DNA of 64,000 bases from assembly GCF_900105245.1 (NCBI RefSeq), contig NZ_FNSZ01000001.1, forward strand, positions 1,860,001 to 1,924,000. Reading direction: 5' to 3'. Numbering within the stretch: position 1 is the first letter of the stretch; each line of letters opens with the position of its first letter. This document shows positions 8,632 to 17,316 of this stretch, piece after piece. A program made the position numbers and the translations under genes. The notes beneath the pieces are model-generated. The model saw only the letters and a program-made list of their open reading frames with translations, did no database searches and was not told the DNA's origin. This stretch comes from Streptomyces sp. 1222.5 (GTDB lineage Bacteria; Actinomycetota; Actinomycetes; Streptomycetales; Streptomycetaceae).

Positions 8632-10428
8632 ATGAGCACCAAGGTCTCCGACCACATCCTCGAACGCCTGCGCGCCTGGGGCGTGGAACAGGTCTTCGGG
8701 TATCCGGGCGACGGCATCAACGGACTGCTCGCCGCCTGGGGCCGCGCCGACGACAAGCCGCGGTTCATCCAGTCCCGTCACGAGGAGATGTCCGCGTTCG
8801 AGGCCGTCGGGTACGCCAAGTTCAGCGGTCGACTCGGAGTCTGCGCGGCGACCTCGGGACCGGGCGCGATCCACCTGCTCAACGGCCTGTACGACGCCAA
8901 GCTCGACCACGTGCCGCTGCTGGCGATCGTCGGGCAGACCGACCGGACCGCGATGGGCAGCTCCTACCAGCAGGAAGTGGACCTGCACACGCTGTACAAG
9001 GACGTCGCCTCCGACTTCGTGGAGACGGTGACCGTGCCCGAGCAACTGCCGAACGTACTCGACCGGGCGATCCGCACCGCCTACTCCCGGCGCAGCCCGA
9101 CGGCGCTCATCGTCCCCGGCGACGTGCAGGAGCTGGACTACTCGCCGCCGACGCACGAGTTCAAGATGGTGCCCTCCAGTCTGGGCATGAGCGACTACAC
9201 GGCGACCCCGACGGACGAGGCGCTGCGCCGGGCCGCGGACGTGCTCGACGAGGGCGACAAGGTCGCGATCCTGGTGGGCCAGGGTGCGGCGGGCGCGGTC
9301 GTGGAGGTGCAGGAGATCGCCGAGCTGCTCGGCGCGGGCGTCGCGAAGGCGCTGCTCGGCAAGGACGTCCTCAGCGACGAACTGCCGTACGTCACCGGCC
9401 CGATCGGCCTGCTGGGCAGCCGGCCGTCGTACGAGATGATGCGGGACTGCGACACGCTGCTGACGATCGGTTCGTCGTTCCCGTACACGCAGTTCATGCC
9501 GGACTTCGGCAAGGCGCGCGGGGTGCAGATCGACATCGACCCGCACATGATCGGCATGCGCTACCCGTACGAGGTGAACCTCGTCGGCGACGCCAGGGCG
9601 ACGCTCCAGCGGCTGATCCCGATGCTGAAGGCCGACCGGGGCGGCCGCGAGTGGTACGACACGGTGTCCGCGAACGTGCGCCGCTGGCACGAGACGATGG
9701 AACGACGGGCCGGCCTGTCCGCCGACCCGATCAACCCCGAGTACGTGGCCCGGGCGCTGGATCCGCTGCTGCCGGACGACGTCATCCTGACCTCGGACTC
9801 CGGTTCGGTCGCCAACTGGTACGCACGGCACATCACGATGCGGCCGGGCATGCGCGGATCGCTGTCGGGGACGCTGGCGACGATGGGTCCCGGCGTGCCG
9901 TACGCCATCGGCGCCAAGTTCGCGCATCCGGACCGGCCGGTGGTCGCGCTGGTCGGGGACGGCGCGATGCAGATGAACGGGCTGGCGGAGATGATCACCG
10001 CGGCCAAGTACCGGGACCGCTGGTCGGATCCGCGGATGGTGGTCGCCGTGTGGAACAACCGCGACCTGAACCAGGTCACGTGGGAGATGCGGGCCATGGA
10101 GGGCTCCCCGTCCTTCCTGCCGTCGCAGGAGATCCCGGACGTCCAGTACGCCGCGTTCGCCCGCTCCCTCGGTCTGACCGGCATCCGGGTGGAGAAGCCC
10201 GAGGACGTCGAGGCGGGCTGGCGCGCGGCCCTCGACGCCGACGGACCCGCCGTCGTCGAGTTCCTCACCGACCCCGCCGTACCGCCGATCCCGCCGCACG
10301 CCACGTGGGAGCAGATGGAGGCGACGGCGACGTCGATCCTGAAGGGCGACGCCGCCCGGGGCTCGATGATCAAGCAGGGGCTGAAGGCCAAGGTGCAGGA
10401 GTTCCTGCCGGGCCGGGACAAGAAGTAG
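8632..10428 (+). CDS. thiamine-diphosphate enzyme, pyruvate oxidase/dehydrogenase-like
   Basis: 598 residues with the three-domain layout of the acetolactate synthase/pyruvate oxidase family. The catalytic Glu is in QSRHEEMSAFEAVGYAKF near residue 50; the central domain (about 190-330) is nucleotide-binding-like; the ThDP/Mg motif starts at LVGDGAMQMNG near 440 and ends at NNRDLNQ. A FAD-using PoxB-like reaction (pyruvate to acetate and CO2) is the best guess, but acetolactate synthase-like or other 2-keto acid activities remain possible. The ATG start has GGGAGG upstream. It is followed 100 bp later by a DUF2795 gene in the same direction. Confidence 0.85.
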   Translation: MSTKVSDHILERLRAWGVEQVFGYPGDGINGLLAAWGRADDKPRFIQSRHEEMSAFEAVGYAKFSGRLGVCAATSGPGAIHLLNGLYDAKLDHVPLLAIVGQTDRTAMGSSYQQEVDLHTLYKDVASDFVETVTVPEQLPNVLDRAIRTAYSRRSPTALIVPGDVQELDYSPPTHEFKMVPSSLGMSDYTATPTDEALRRAADVLDEGDKVAILVGQGAAGAVVEVQEIAELLGAGVAKALLGKDVLSDELPYVTGPIGLLGSRPSYEMMRDCDTLLTIGSSFPYTQFMPDFGKARGVQIDIDPHMIGMRYPYEVNLVGDARATLQRLIPMLKADRGGREWYDTVSANVRRWHETMERRAGLSADPINPEYVARALDPLLPDDVILTSDSGSVANWYARHITMRPGMRGSLSGTLATMGPGVPYAIGAKFAHPDRPVVALVGDGAMQMNGLAEMITAAKYRDRWSDPRMVVAVWNNRDLNQVTWEMRAMEGSPSFLPSQEIPDVQYAAFARSLGLTGIRVEKPEDVEAGWRAALDADGPAVVEFLTDPAVPPIPPHATWEQMEATATSILKGDAARGSMIKQGLKAKVQEFLPGRDKK

Positions 10429-10528
10429 CGGGACGACCGGATTCGGCCGGTTTCCGGTGGTCGGATCCGGTGTCGGCCCCCGGACCGCCGGGTACGCGGT
10501 GCGGACCACCGACCCTCTGGAGGGAGAT

Positions 10529-10906
10529 ATGCAGCGAGGCAGTGACCGGCTGAGCGTGCACCGGGACGACGAGATGAAGCACGAACTGAAGGGCCTGCTG
10601 AGGTCCGGCCACCCGACACGCGTCGAGGAGTGGCACGACCCGGAGCCGGCCGCGGACGACGACCCCCAGGTCTGGAGCGGCCCGGTGGGCGGCCTGGGAT
10701 CGCAGGCGTCGCTGGAGCGGTGGCGGCTGGAGCTGGCCCGGCACCTGAACCGGCACACGTTCCCCGCCCGGACGGGCGAGCTGGCGCGGGCCCTGCGCCG
10801 GAGCAACGCCCCCGGCGGGCTGGTGGACGCGGTCGCCCGGCTGCCGCACGGGGACCGGTTCGAGAACGTGCAGCAACTGGCGGAGGCGCTGGTGGGCGGC
10901 GAATGA
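10529..10906 (+). CDS. DUF2795 domain protein
   Basis: 125 residues. The C-terminal 60 (WRLELARHLNRHTFPARTGELARALRRSNAPGGLVDAVARLP...ENVQQLAEAL) match my memory of DUF2795, a small helical domain common in actinobacteria and possibly nucleic-acid binding. The N-terminal half is charged and contains WHDPEPAADDD. The ATG follows GGAGGGAG. Function unknown. It probably shares a transcript with the ThDP enzyme upstream. Confidence 0.75.
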   Translation: MQRGSDRLSVHRDDEMKHELKGLLRSGHPTRVEEWHDPEPAADDDPQVWSGPVGGLGSQASLERWRLELARHLNRHTFPARTGELARALRRSNAPGGLVDAVARLPHGDRFENVQQLAEALVGGE

Positions 10907-11132
10907 GCCGGGGCCGGGCGGCCGAGATCGCGAGGACGGGCACCACCGTCGACGTCCCTGATCCATTCACTGATGACGGCCGAGGTGGGCCTGCCGATCT
11001 CGTGTGCCCGCACCCCGACCAGGTGAGGTCGCTGCGGCGGGGCGGGCGGGGGGATCCGGCGGCGAGGGACAGGAAGCGGCGCGTCCGGGCGGCCGAGGCT
11101 GCCGTGCGCGCCGGGAGAAGGATGTGAGGATC
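10907..11132. other. 226-bp gap, possible 74-residue ORF
   Basis: An ATG at 10903 overlaps the DUF2795 stop (ATGA) and opens a 74-codon frame ending at 11127, basic at its C-terminus. It has no recognisable family and only a distant ribosome site, so I do not call it a gene. The DJ-1 gene's ribosome site is at the right edge. Confidence 0.3.
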
Positions 11133-11675
11133 ATGCGTATAGCGTTTCTGGTGGCGCCGGAGGGCGTCGAGCAGGTCGAGCTGACGGAGCCGTGGAAGGC
11201 GGCCTCGGACGCCGGGCACGAACCGGTGCTGGTGTCGACCGATTCCGGGAAGATCCAGGCGTTCAACCATCTCGACAAGGCGGACACGTTCCCCGTGGAC
11301 GAGGTGGTGGGCGAGGCGTCGGCCGGTTCGTTCGGGGGGCTGGTGCTGCCCGGCGGGGTGGCCAACCCGGACTTCCTGCGGATGGACGAGAAGGCCGTGG
11401 GGTTCGTGAAGGAGTTCTTCGAGCAGGGCAGGCCGGTGGCGGCGATCTGCCACGCGCCGTGGACGCTGGTGGAGGCGGACGTGGTGCGCGGCCGGGTGCT
11501 GACGTCCTGGCCGAGCCTGCGGACGGACATCCGCAACGCCGGCGGCACCTGGGTGGACGAGCAGGTCAAGATCTGCGACCACGGTCCGAACCAGCTGGTG
11601 ACCAGCCGCAAGCCGGACGATCTGAAGGCGTTCTGCGACGCGTTCCTGCACGTGTTCGCCGGGGAGGCCGGCTGA
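11133..11675 (+). CDS. DJ-1/PfpI family protein (protease/deglycase-like)
   Basis: 180 residues, single PfpI-type glutamine-amidotransferase-like domain. The nucleophile is Cys106 in AAICHAPWTL, with the following His; an acidic residue near position 13-15 (EGVEQVE) completes the site. Members are described as stress proteases, chaperones or glyoxal/protein deglycases; the in vivo role here is unknown. ATG 11133 follows GATGTGAGGATC. A strong hairpin terminator lies 20 bp past the stop, so this is the end of the transcript. Confidence 0.9.
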   Translation: MRIAFLVAPEGVEQVELTEPWKAASDAGHEPVLVSTDSGKIQAFNHLDKADTFPVDEVVGEASAGSFGGLVLPGGVANPDFLRMDEKAVGFVKEFFEQGRPVAAICHAPWTLVEADVVRGRVLTSWPSLRTDIRNAGGTWVDEQVKICDHGPNQLVTSRKPDDLKAFCDAFLHVFAGEAG

Positions 11676-11694
11676 TCGTACGGTCCCGACACGG

Positions 11695-11722
11695 AAGGGC
11701 CGGCCCGTGCGGGCCGGCCCTT
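11695..11722. terminator. perfect 12-bp hairpin, likely bidirectional terminator
   Basis: AAGGGCCGGCCC (11695-11706), loop GTGC, GGGCCGGCCCTT (11711-11722), then TTCG. It lies between the stop of the DJ-1 gene and the stop of the convergent DUF6158-like gene and can serve both. Confidence 0.85.
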
Positions 11723-11748
11723 TCGTGTGCGGGTTTCGGGGCCGCCGG

Positions 11749-12006
11749 TCAGGTGGCGGGCGTACCCGGAGTCGCCGCCTCGCCGCAGCCCCGCTCACGG
11801 GCGCCCTCGCGGGTGCGGCCCGCACTCACCAGACGGCGCGGGTTGCGGCGCAGGTACTCGCCCTCCAGCTGTGCCATGCGCTCGTTGTGGGCCCGCAGCG
11901 CGTCGTTCGAGGCGTACAGGAGGGTGTCGTGGCGCGTGCGGTGGATCGTCTCCAGCTCCTTCATGAGCTGCTGGTCGTCCAGCCTGCTGGGGTCGACTCC
12001 GGTCAT
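11749..12006 (-). CDS. small DUF6158-like protein
   Basis: 85 residues, probably cytoplasmic. The core DDQQLMKELETIHRTRHDTL and HNERMAQLEGEYLRRNP are mostly helical and are what I remember of the Streptomyces DUF6158 family. The C-terminal 25 residues are Gly/Ala-rich and poorly conserved. No catalytic motif. It reads divergently from the Vms1-like gene, sharing an 87-bp promoter gap. Confidence 0.65.
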   Translation of the reverse strand: MTGVDPSRLDDQQLMKELETIHRTRHDTLLYASNDALRAHNERMAQLEGEYLRRNPRRLVSAGRTREGARERGCGEAATPGTPAT

Positions 12007-12093
12007 CGTGGTTCCCCGCTCGTCGTGTTCGTGTCCGCGGTCCGGGTACCCGCCCGGCCTGCACTGCCACCAAGCGGTTTCCGGGAGGAATCC

Positions 12094-13206
12094 ATGGAGC
12101 TCGCGTTCCTGAATCCACTGTACGAACATCCGGGGTCCTGGGCCTCCGCATACGTCGACCTCTCCCAGCACGACGAGGACATGGACCACCGGAGGCGCCT
12201 CACGGCGGAGGCGGTGTCCCGGGAGCTGCGCGACCAGGGCGCCGACGAGGCCACCTGCCGGGCGGTGCACGACGCCGTCGAAGGGCTGAGCCCGTCGGAG
12301 CCCTACGGCAGGGCCGTGTTCGCCCGCAACGGCGAGGTGGCGCTCCTGGTGCCGCTGACGAAGGCGCCGCCGCAGGGCCTGGTGCACTGGGGCACGCTGC
12401 CGCACGTGACACCGCTGCTGGACCTGGCCGGTGAGGACCCCGTGTCGCTGGTGGCGTACATCGACCGCACGGGCGCCGACCTCGAACTGCGCAGCGCGCT
12501 GCTGCACGAGGAGGCCGGGCAGGTGACGGGCCGGCAGTGGCCGATGCACCGGGCGAAGTCCTCCGACTGGTCCGAGCGCCACTTCCAGCTGAAGGTGGAG
12601 AACACCTGGGAGCACAACGCCCGGGAGATCGCCGGCGCGCTCGCCGACTGCCAGGAGGAGACAGGCGCCGACCTGCTGCTGCTGTGCGGGGACGACCGGG
12701 AGTGCCGGGCGGTGCACGAGCAGCTGCCCGGACATCTTCGCGACCGGACGGTGGAGACCGAGCACGGCAGGGGCAGCCGGCTGCTGCCCCAGGAGGTCGA
12801 CGACATCCGCGCCCGGCACGTGCGCGAGCGTGTCCTGGCCGAGGTCGACCAGTACCGGGCGGCACGGGTGCCGGACGAGGAGCGGCGGGCCGCGGCCTGC
12901 GAAGGGGTGCCCCAGCTGATCGAGGCGGCGCGTGAGCACCGGCTCGCCGAGCTGCTGATCCGCCCGGACGCCCCGGACACGCACCGCCAGGTGTGGATCT
13001 CCGAGGATCCCGACCAGCTGGCGGCCCGCCGTACGGAGCTGAAGGACCTCGGCGAGCGGCAGTCCTGGCCGGCCCGCGCGGACGACGCGCTCGTCCGGGC
13101 GGCCGTGGTGACGGACGCGCCGGTGTTCTCGCTGACTCCGGTCCTGGAGGAGACCGGCGACGAGGTCCCGGCCGGCGGTATGGGCGCGCTGCTGCGCTGG
13201 AAGTGA
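12094..13206 (+). CDS. Vms1/eRF1-like (baeRF family) protein
   Basis: 370 residues of the bacterial/archaeal eRF1-like (baeRF2) group, usually annotated Vms1/Ankzf1-type peptidyl-tRNA hydrolase. Seen: N-terminal helical part, VALLVPLTKAPPQGLVHWGTLPHVTPLL in the first third, a central DLLLLCGDDRECRAVHEQLP strand-helix like the eRF1 release-factor fold, and a C-terminal RHxRERVLAE helix. By analogy it could release nascent chains from stalled ribosomes, but bacterial members are not characterised as far as I know. The ATG at 12094 follows GGGAGGAATCC. A palindrome ends the gene. Confidence 0.65.
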   Translation: MELAFLNPLYEHPGSWASAYVDLSQHDEDMDHRRRLTAEAVSRELRDQGADEATCRAVHDAVEGLSPSEPYGRAVFARNGEVALLVPLTKAPPQGLVHWGTLPHVTPLLDLAGEDPVSLVAYIDRTGADLELRSALLHEEAGQVTGRQWPMHRAKSSDWSERHFQLKVENTWEHNAREIAGALADCQEETGADLLLLCGDDRECRAVHEQLPGHLRDRTVETEHGRGSRLLPQEVDDIRARHVRERVLAEVDQYRAARVPDEERRAAACEGVPQLIEAAREHRLAELLIRPDAPDTHRQVWISEDPDQLAARRTELKDLGERQSWPARADDALVRAAVVTDAPVFSLTPVLEETGDEVPAGGMGALLRWK

Positions 13207-13223
13207 CCGCCGGACGGTGACGG

Positions 13224-13245
13224 GCGGGCCCGCTAGCGGGCCCGC
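13224..13245. terminator. perfect 22-bp palindrome between convergent genes
   Basis: GCGGGCCCGCT immediately followed by AGCGGGCCCGC. It lies 18 bp past the Vms1-like stop and overlaps the stop codon of the convergent ABC-F gene. Probably a bidirectional terminator, although there is no T-run. Confidence 0.6.
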
Positions 13246-14852
13246 TCGACGCGCCGCTCGTCCCAGACCGGCTCCGGGGTCTCACGGACGCGGCCGTCGG
13301 AGCCGAAGACCAGGTAGCGGTCGAAGGAACGGGCGAACCAGCGGTCGTGGGTGACCGCGAGCACCGTGCCCTCGTAGGCCTCCAGGCCCTCCTGGAGCGC
13401 CTCGGCGGACTCCAGGTCGAGGTTGTCGGTGGGCTCGTCCAGCAGGAGGGCGGTGGCGCCCTCCAGTTCCAGCAGCAGGATCTGGAAACGGGCCTGCTGG
13501 CCGCCCGAGAGCCGGTCGAAGGACTGCTCGGCCTGCTGGGTCAGCTCGTAGCGGCGCAGCCGGGACATGGCCGCGCCCCGGTCCTGGGCGTGTTCCTTCC
13601 ACAGGATGTCCAGCAGGGTGCGGCCCCGCAGCTCCGGATGGGCGTGGGTCTGCGCGAAGTGACCGGGTACGACCCGCGCGCCCAGCTTGAACGCGCCCGT
13701 GTGCGCCACGTCCTGCCCGGCCAGCAACCGCAGGAAGTGCGACTTGCCGGAGCCGTTGGAGCCGAGGACGGCGACCCGTTCGCCGTAGAAGACCTCCAGG
13801 TCGAAGGACTTCATCAGACCGGTCAGCTCCAGCCCCTCGCAGGTGACGGCCCGCACGCCGGTACGGCCGCCCTTGAGGCGCATGGTGATGTCCTGCTCGC
13901 GCGGCGGCTCCGGCGGCGGTCCGGCCTCCTCGAACTTGCGCAGCCTGGTCTGGGCGGCCGCGTACCGGGACGCCATCTCGTGGCTGACGGCGGCGGCCTG
14001 GCGGAGGTTGAGGACGAGCTTCTTGAGCTGGGCGTGCTTCTCGTCCCAGCGGCGGCGCAGCTCCTCGAAGCGGGCGAAGCGCTCCCGACGCGCCTCGTGG
14101 TAGGTGGCGAAGCCGCCGCCGTGCACCCAGGCGTCCGCGCCGGCCGGCCCGGGCTCCACCGAGACGATCTTCTCCGCCGCGCGGGCGAGGAGCTCCCGGT
14201 CGTGGGAGACGAAGAGCACCGTCTTGCGGGTCTCCGCGAGCTGTTCCTCCAGCCAGCGCTTGCCGGGGACGTCGAGGTAGTTGTCCGGCTCGTCCAGCAG
14301 CAGGACCTCGTCGGTGCCGCGCAGCAGCGCCTCCAGCACGAGGCGTTTCTGTTCGCCCCCGGACAGGGTGCGCACCTGCCGCCACTGGGCACGCTCGTAG
14401 GGCACGCCCAGCGCGGCGGTGGTGCACATGTCCCACAGGGTCTCGGCCTCGTAGCCGCGTACCTCGGCCCAGTCGGCGAGGGCCTGCGCGTACCTCATCT
14501 GGGCGGCCTCGTCGTCGACGGTCAGGATGGCGTGCTCGGCCTCGTCCACCGCCCGCGCCGCCTCCCGGATGCGCGGCGGGGCGACGGACACCAGCAGGTC
14601 CCGTACGGTCGTCTCGTCGCGTACGGAGCCCACGAACTGGCGCATCACGCCGAGGCCGCCGCCGACCGTGACGGTGCCTCCGTGCGGCTTCAGCTCGCCT
14701 GAGATCAGGCGCAGCAGGGTCGTCTTGCCGGCGCCGTTGGGGCCGACCAGGGCGACGACGGCGCCTTCGCCGACCCGGAAGGACACGTCCCCGAGCAGCG
14801 TCCTCCCGTCGGGGAGGTGGTACTCGAGGTGCGCGGCTTCCAGATGTCCCAT
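13233..14852 (-). CDS. ABC-F family ATPase
   Basis: 539 residues with two ABC domains and no membrane segments. First domain: Walker A GPNGAGKTT near 37, signature LSGGEQKRL near 165, Walker B LLLDEPDNYLD. Then a coiled, Arg/Lys-rich linker (about 240-310) of the ABC-F type. Second domain: GSNGSGKSH near 370, LSGGQQARF, LLLDEPTDNLD. ABC-F proteins bind the ribosome E site, either as translation factors or as antibiotic-resistance factors. Which one cannot be decided here. It starts with ATG and is followed by a separate minus-strand phosphatase gene upstream. Confidence 0.92.
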   Translation of the reverse strand: MGHLEAAHLEYHLPDGRTLLGDVSFRVGEGAVVALVGPNGAGKTTLLRLISGELKPHGGTVTVGGGLGVMRQFVGSVRDETTVRDLLVSVAPPRIREAARAVDEAEHAILTVDDEAAQMRYAQALADWAEVRGYEAETLWDMCTTAALGVPYERAQWRQVRTLSGGEQKRLVLEALLRGTDEVLLLDEPDNYLDVPGKRWLEEQLAETRKTVLFVSHDRELLARAAEKIVSVEPGPAGADAWVHGGGFATYHEARRERFARFEELRRRWDEKHAQLKKLVLNLRQAAAVSHEMASRYAAAQTRLRKFEEAGPPPEPPREQDITMRLKGGRTGVRAVTCEGLELTGLMKSFDLEVFYGERVAVLGSNGSGKSHFLRLLAGQDVAHTGAFKLGARVVPGHFAQTHAHPELRGRTLLDILWKEHAQDRGAAMSRLRRYELTQQAEQSFDRLSGGQQARFQILLLELEGATALLLDEPTDNLDLESAEALQEGLEAYEGTVLAVTHDRWFARSFDRYLVFGSDGRVRETPEPVWDERRVERAR

Positions 14853-14894
14853 GGTCAGGCATTCTGCGGGGCGGCCGGGACCGGGGGCAAACCC

Positions 14895-15614
14895 TTATCG
14901 GCCGGTACCGCCCGGCTGCTCCGGCGCGGGCCCGCGCCGGCCCGCCGTGTCCGGCGGCCCCGCGAGCGGGTCGAGCGGCTCCCCGGCCGGGCCGCCCTCG
15001 CCCGCCGGTTCCACGGTCGCTCCCTCCCACGTCAGGGCGTTCCAGCCGGTGGCGGGCGAGCCCTCCAGGACGACCACGCCGGTGTTCTCCAGGGGGCGGG
15101 CCGCCGCGTAGGCCACGTCGACGTTGCCGGCGCGGGCAGCGGTCCACATGCGGATCGCGGCGCCGTGGCTGACCATGGCGACCGTGCGGGCGCCGTCGGC
15201 GGCGGCCTCGGCGACCACGGCGTCGTACCGTGCGAGCACCTCCGCGCCGCTCTCCCCGCCGGGGATGCGCAGCGCGGTGTCGCCCGCCGCCCACGCGAAG
15301 ACCGTGCGCAGGTACCGCTCGCCCTCGGGTGAGCGGCCGGGGCGCATCTCCAGGTCGCCGGCGGCGACCTCGCGGATGCCGTCGCGCACGAGTACGCCGA
15401 GACCGCGCGCGACGGCCAGCGGGGCGGCCGTGAGCTGGGTGCGTACCAGGGTGGAGGCGTACAGCGCCTCGATGTCCTCGCCGGCGAGCGCCTCCGGCAG
15501 GGCGGCGGCCTGGGCCTCGCCGAGCGCGGTCAGTCCCGGTCCCGGTGCGGCCGTGTCCAGCAGATGGTGCAGATTGGACGGGGTCTGGCCGTGGCGGACG
15601 AGCAGCAGGCGCAT
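14895..15614 (-). CDS. histidine phosphatase (phosphoglycerate mutase-like)
   Basis: 239 residues. The phosphohistidine motif LLVRHGQT is at residues 3-10, an Arg/Glu pocket follows (REVAAGDLEMRPGRSPEG near 90) and the second His lies in MVSHGAAIRM near 155. Acts as a phosphatase or mutase on small phosphoesters. The last 40 residues are Pro/Gly-rich and disordered. ATG 15614 is preceded by AAGGAGAT. Divergent from the PAP2 gene. Substrate unknown. Confidence 0.87.
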   Translation of the reverse strand: MRLLLVRHGQTPSNLHHLLDTAAPGPGLTALGEAQAAALPEALAGEDIEALYASTLVRTQLTAAPLAVARGLGVLVRDGIREVAAGDLEMRPGRSPEGERYLRTVFAWAAGDTALRIPGGESGAEVLARYDAVVAEAAADGARTVAMVSHGAAIRMWTAARAGNVDVAYAAARPLENTGVVVLEGSPATGWNALTWEGATVEPAGEGGPAGEPLDPLAGPPDTAGRRGPAPEQPGGTGR

Positions 15615-15696
15615 CCGGGCGATCTCCTTACGCGACACCGGTCGTGCGCGCGGCACGGGCGCACAAGATACGGGCACTTCAGGGTAACCGGAGCCC

Positions 15697-17193
15697 ATGA
15701 GCCCAGACCTGGACCTGACCGCCCTCCCGACCGGCCGCAAGGCGCTGCGCACGTTCCTCGACGTCGACGGCCGTCTGTTCGAAGCGGCCGCCTCCTGGCA
15801 CTGGCCCGGTGCCGAGCGTGTGCTGCCCCGGCTGAGCCGCAGCGCGAACCACGGGGTCCTGTGGTTCGCCACGGCCGCCGCGATGGCCGCGATCCGGACG
15901 CCGCGGGCCCGCCGGGCCGCCGTGCGGGGGCTCGCCTCGCTGAGCGTGGCGTCCCTGACGATCAACACCATCGGCAAGCGTTCGGTGCGCCGGGCGCGGC
16001 CGGTGCTGGATCCGGTGCCGCTGGTGCGGCAGCTCAAGCGGCAGCCGATCACCACCTCGTTCCCGTCCGGGCACGCGGCGTCGGCGGCGGCGTTCGCGAC
16101 CGGGGTCGCGCTGGAGTCGCCGGCGTGGGGCGCGGTGGTGGCGCCGGTGGCGTTCTCGGTGGCGGCCTCCCGCGTCTACACCGGGGTGCACTTCCCGAGC
16201 GACGTGCTGGCCGGGGCGGCGCTCGGCGCGGGCGCCGCGTTCCTGGTACGGCGCCTGGTGCCGACCCGGGCGCAGATCCGGCGGCCCGCCCGGCCTCGCG
16301 CGCAGGCGCCGGCGCTGCCGGAGGGCGAAGGTCTGGTGATGGTCGCCAACCGGGCCTCGGGCACGGCGGACCGGGTGCGCGCCCTGCACGCGGCGCTACC
16401 GATGGCGGAGACCGTCGAGTGCGCGCCCGAGGAGGTCCGGGACGAGTTGGAGAAGGCGGCGGCCCGGGCGCGGGTGCTCGGGGTGTGCGGCGGCGACGGC
16501 ACCGTGAACGCGGCCGCCGAGGTGGCGCTGCGGCACGGCCTGCCGCTCGCGGTGCTGCCCGGCGGCACCCTCAACCACTTCGCGTACGACCTGCACGTGG
16601 AGGACGAGCGCGATCTGGCCCGGGCGATCCGGCACGGCGAGGCGGTCCGGGTGGACGCGGGGCGGTTCGTCACGAGCGACGGCGAGGGGCTGTTCCTCAA
16701 CACGCTGAGTCTCGGGGTGTACCCGGAGCTGGTGCGCGAACGTGAGCGCTGGTCGCACCGGATCGGCGGCTGGCCGGCCGGGCTGCTGGGGACGCTCAAG
16801 GTGCTGCGCGCCGACCAGCATCCGCTGGAGGTGGAGCTGGGCGGCGAACGGCGACCGCTGTGGCTGCTGTTCGTCGGCAACGGCGTCTACCACCGGATGG
16901 GGCTCGCGCCCGGCCGCCGCACCGACCTGGCGGACGGCCTGCTCGACGTACGGGTGGTGCACGGCAGCCGCCGACCCGCGCTGCGGCTGCTCGCGGCGGC
17001 CGTGGCGGGCCCGCTGACCCGCTCCCCGGCCCACGCCGCGGTGCAGGTGAACCGGCTGCGGCTGAAGGGGATCGCGCCCGGCACCCCGCTCGCCTACGAC
17101 GGTGAGGTCGTGCCGGTCTCGGGCGGCGAGGTCACGCTGGAGAACCTGCCCGAGGCGCTGACCGTGTACCGTCCGCTGGAGCCCACTCTCTGA
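15697..17193 (+). CDS. PAP2 phosphatase - diacylglycerol kinase fusion
   Basis: 498 residues. N-terminal half: PAP2 lipid phosphatase with KRSVRRARP near 92, SFPSGHAAS near 124 and SRVYTGVHFPSD near 157, embedded in hydrophobic helices. C-terminal half: DAG kinase/LCB kinase catalytic domain with GGDGTVNAA near 268 and PGGTLNHFA near 290. The pair suggests a membrane enzyme that removes phosphate from and adds phosphate to lipids such as phosphatidic acid, diacylglycerol or polyprenyl phosphate. ATG start at 15697, divergent from the histidine phosphatase. Confidence 0.9.
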   Translation: MSPDLDLTALPTGRKALRTFLDVDGRLFEAAASWHWPGAERVLPRLSRSANHGVLWFATAAAMAAIRTPRARRAAVRGLASLSVASLTINTIGKRSVRRARPVLDPVPLVRQLKRQPITTSFPSGHAASAAAFATGVALESPAWGAVVAPVAFSVAASRVYTGVHFPSDVLAGAALGAGAAFLVRRLVPTRAQIRRPARPRAQAPALPEGEGLVMVANRASGTADRVRALHAALPMAETVECAPEEVRDELEKAAARARVLGVCGGDGTVNAAAEVALRHGLPLAVLPGGTLNHFAYDLHVEDERDLARAIRHGEAVRVDAGRFVTSDGEGLFLNTLSLGVYPELVRERERWSHRIGGWPAGLLGTLKVLRADQHPLEVELGGERRPLWLLFVGNGVYHRMGLAPGRRTDLADGLLDVRVVHGSRRPALRLLAAAVAGPLTRSPAHAAVQVNRLRLKGIAPGTPLAYDGEVVPVSGGEVTLENLPEALTVYRPLEPTL

Positions 17194-17211
17194 CGCACCG
17201 TCAGTCCAGTA

Positions 17212-17222
17212 TGCAAAATGCA
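17212..17222. promoter_or_regulatory. TGCA-AAA-TGCA palindrome before methyltransferase
   Basis: An AT-rich palindrome in an otherwise GC-rich gap, 95 bp upstream of the ATG at 17317. It has the look of a small dimeric-repressor site, but no repressor gene is adjacent. Inferred only from its shape. Confidence 0.3.
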
Positions 17223-17316
17223 CATCTCATCATTCGGCATGCGGGCGTACCGTGACGCGTACCGCCGGCCCGGTGCCGCAGGGCACCGGGCCGGTACGAC
17301 GAGAAGGGGTGCAGCC

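Noticed and set aside
10903..11127. 74-codon ORF after the DUF2795 gene
   Set aside because: ATGA overlap is tempting, but codon pattern and ribosome site are weak and no family fits; recorded only as an intergenic note.
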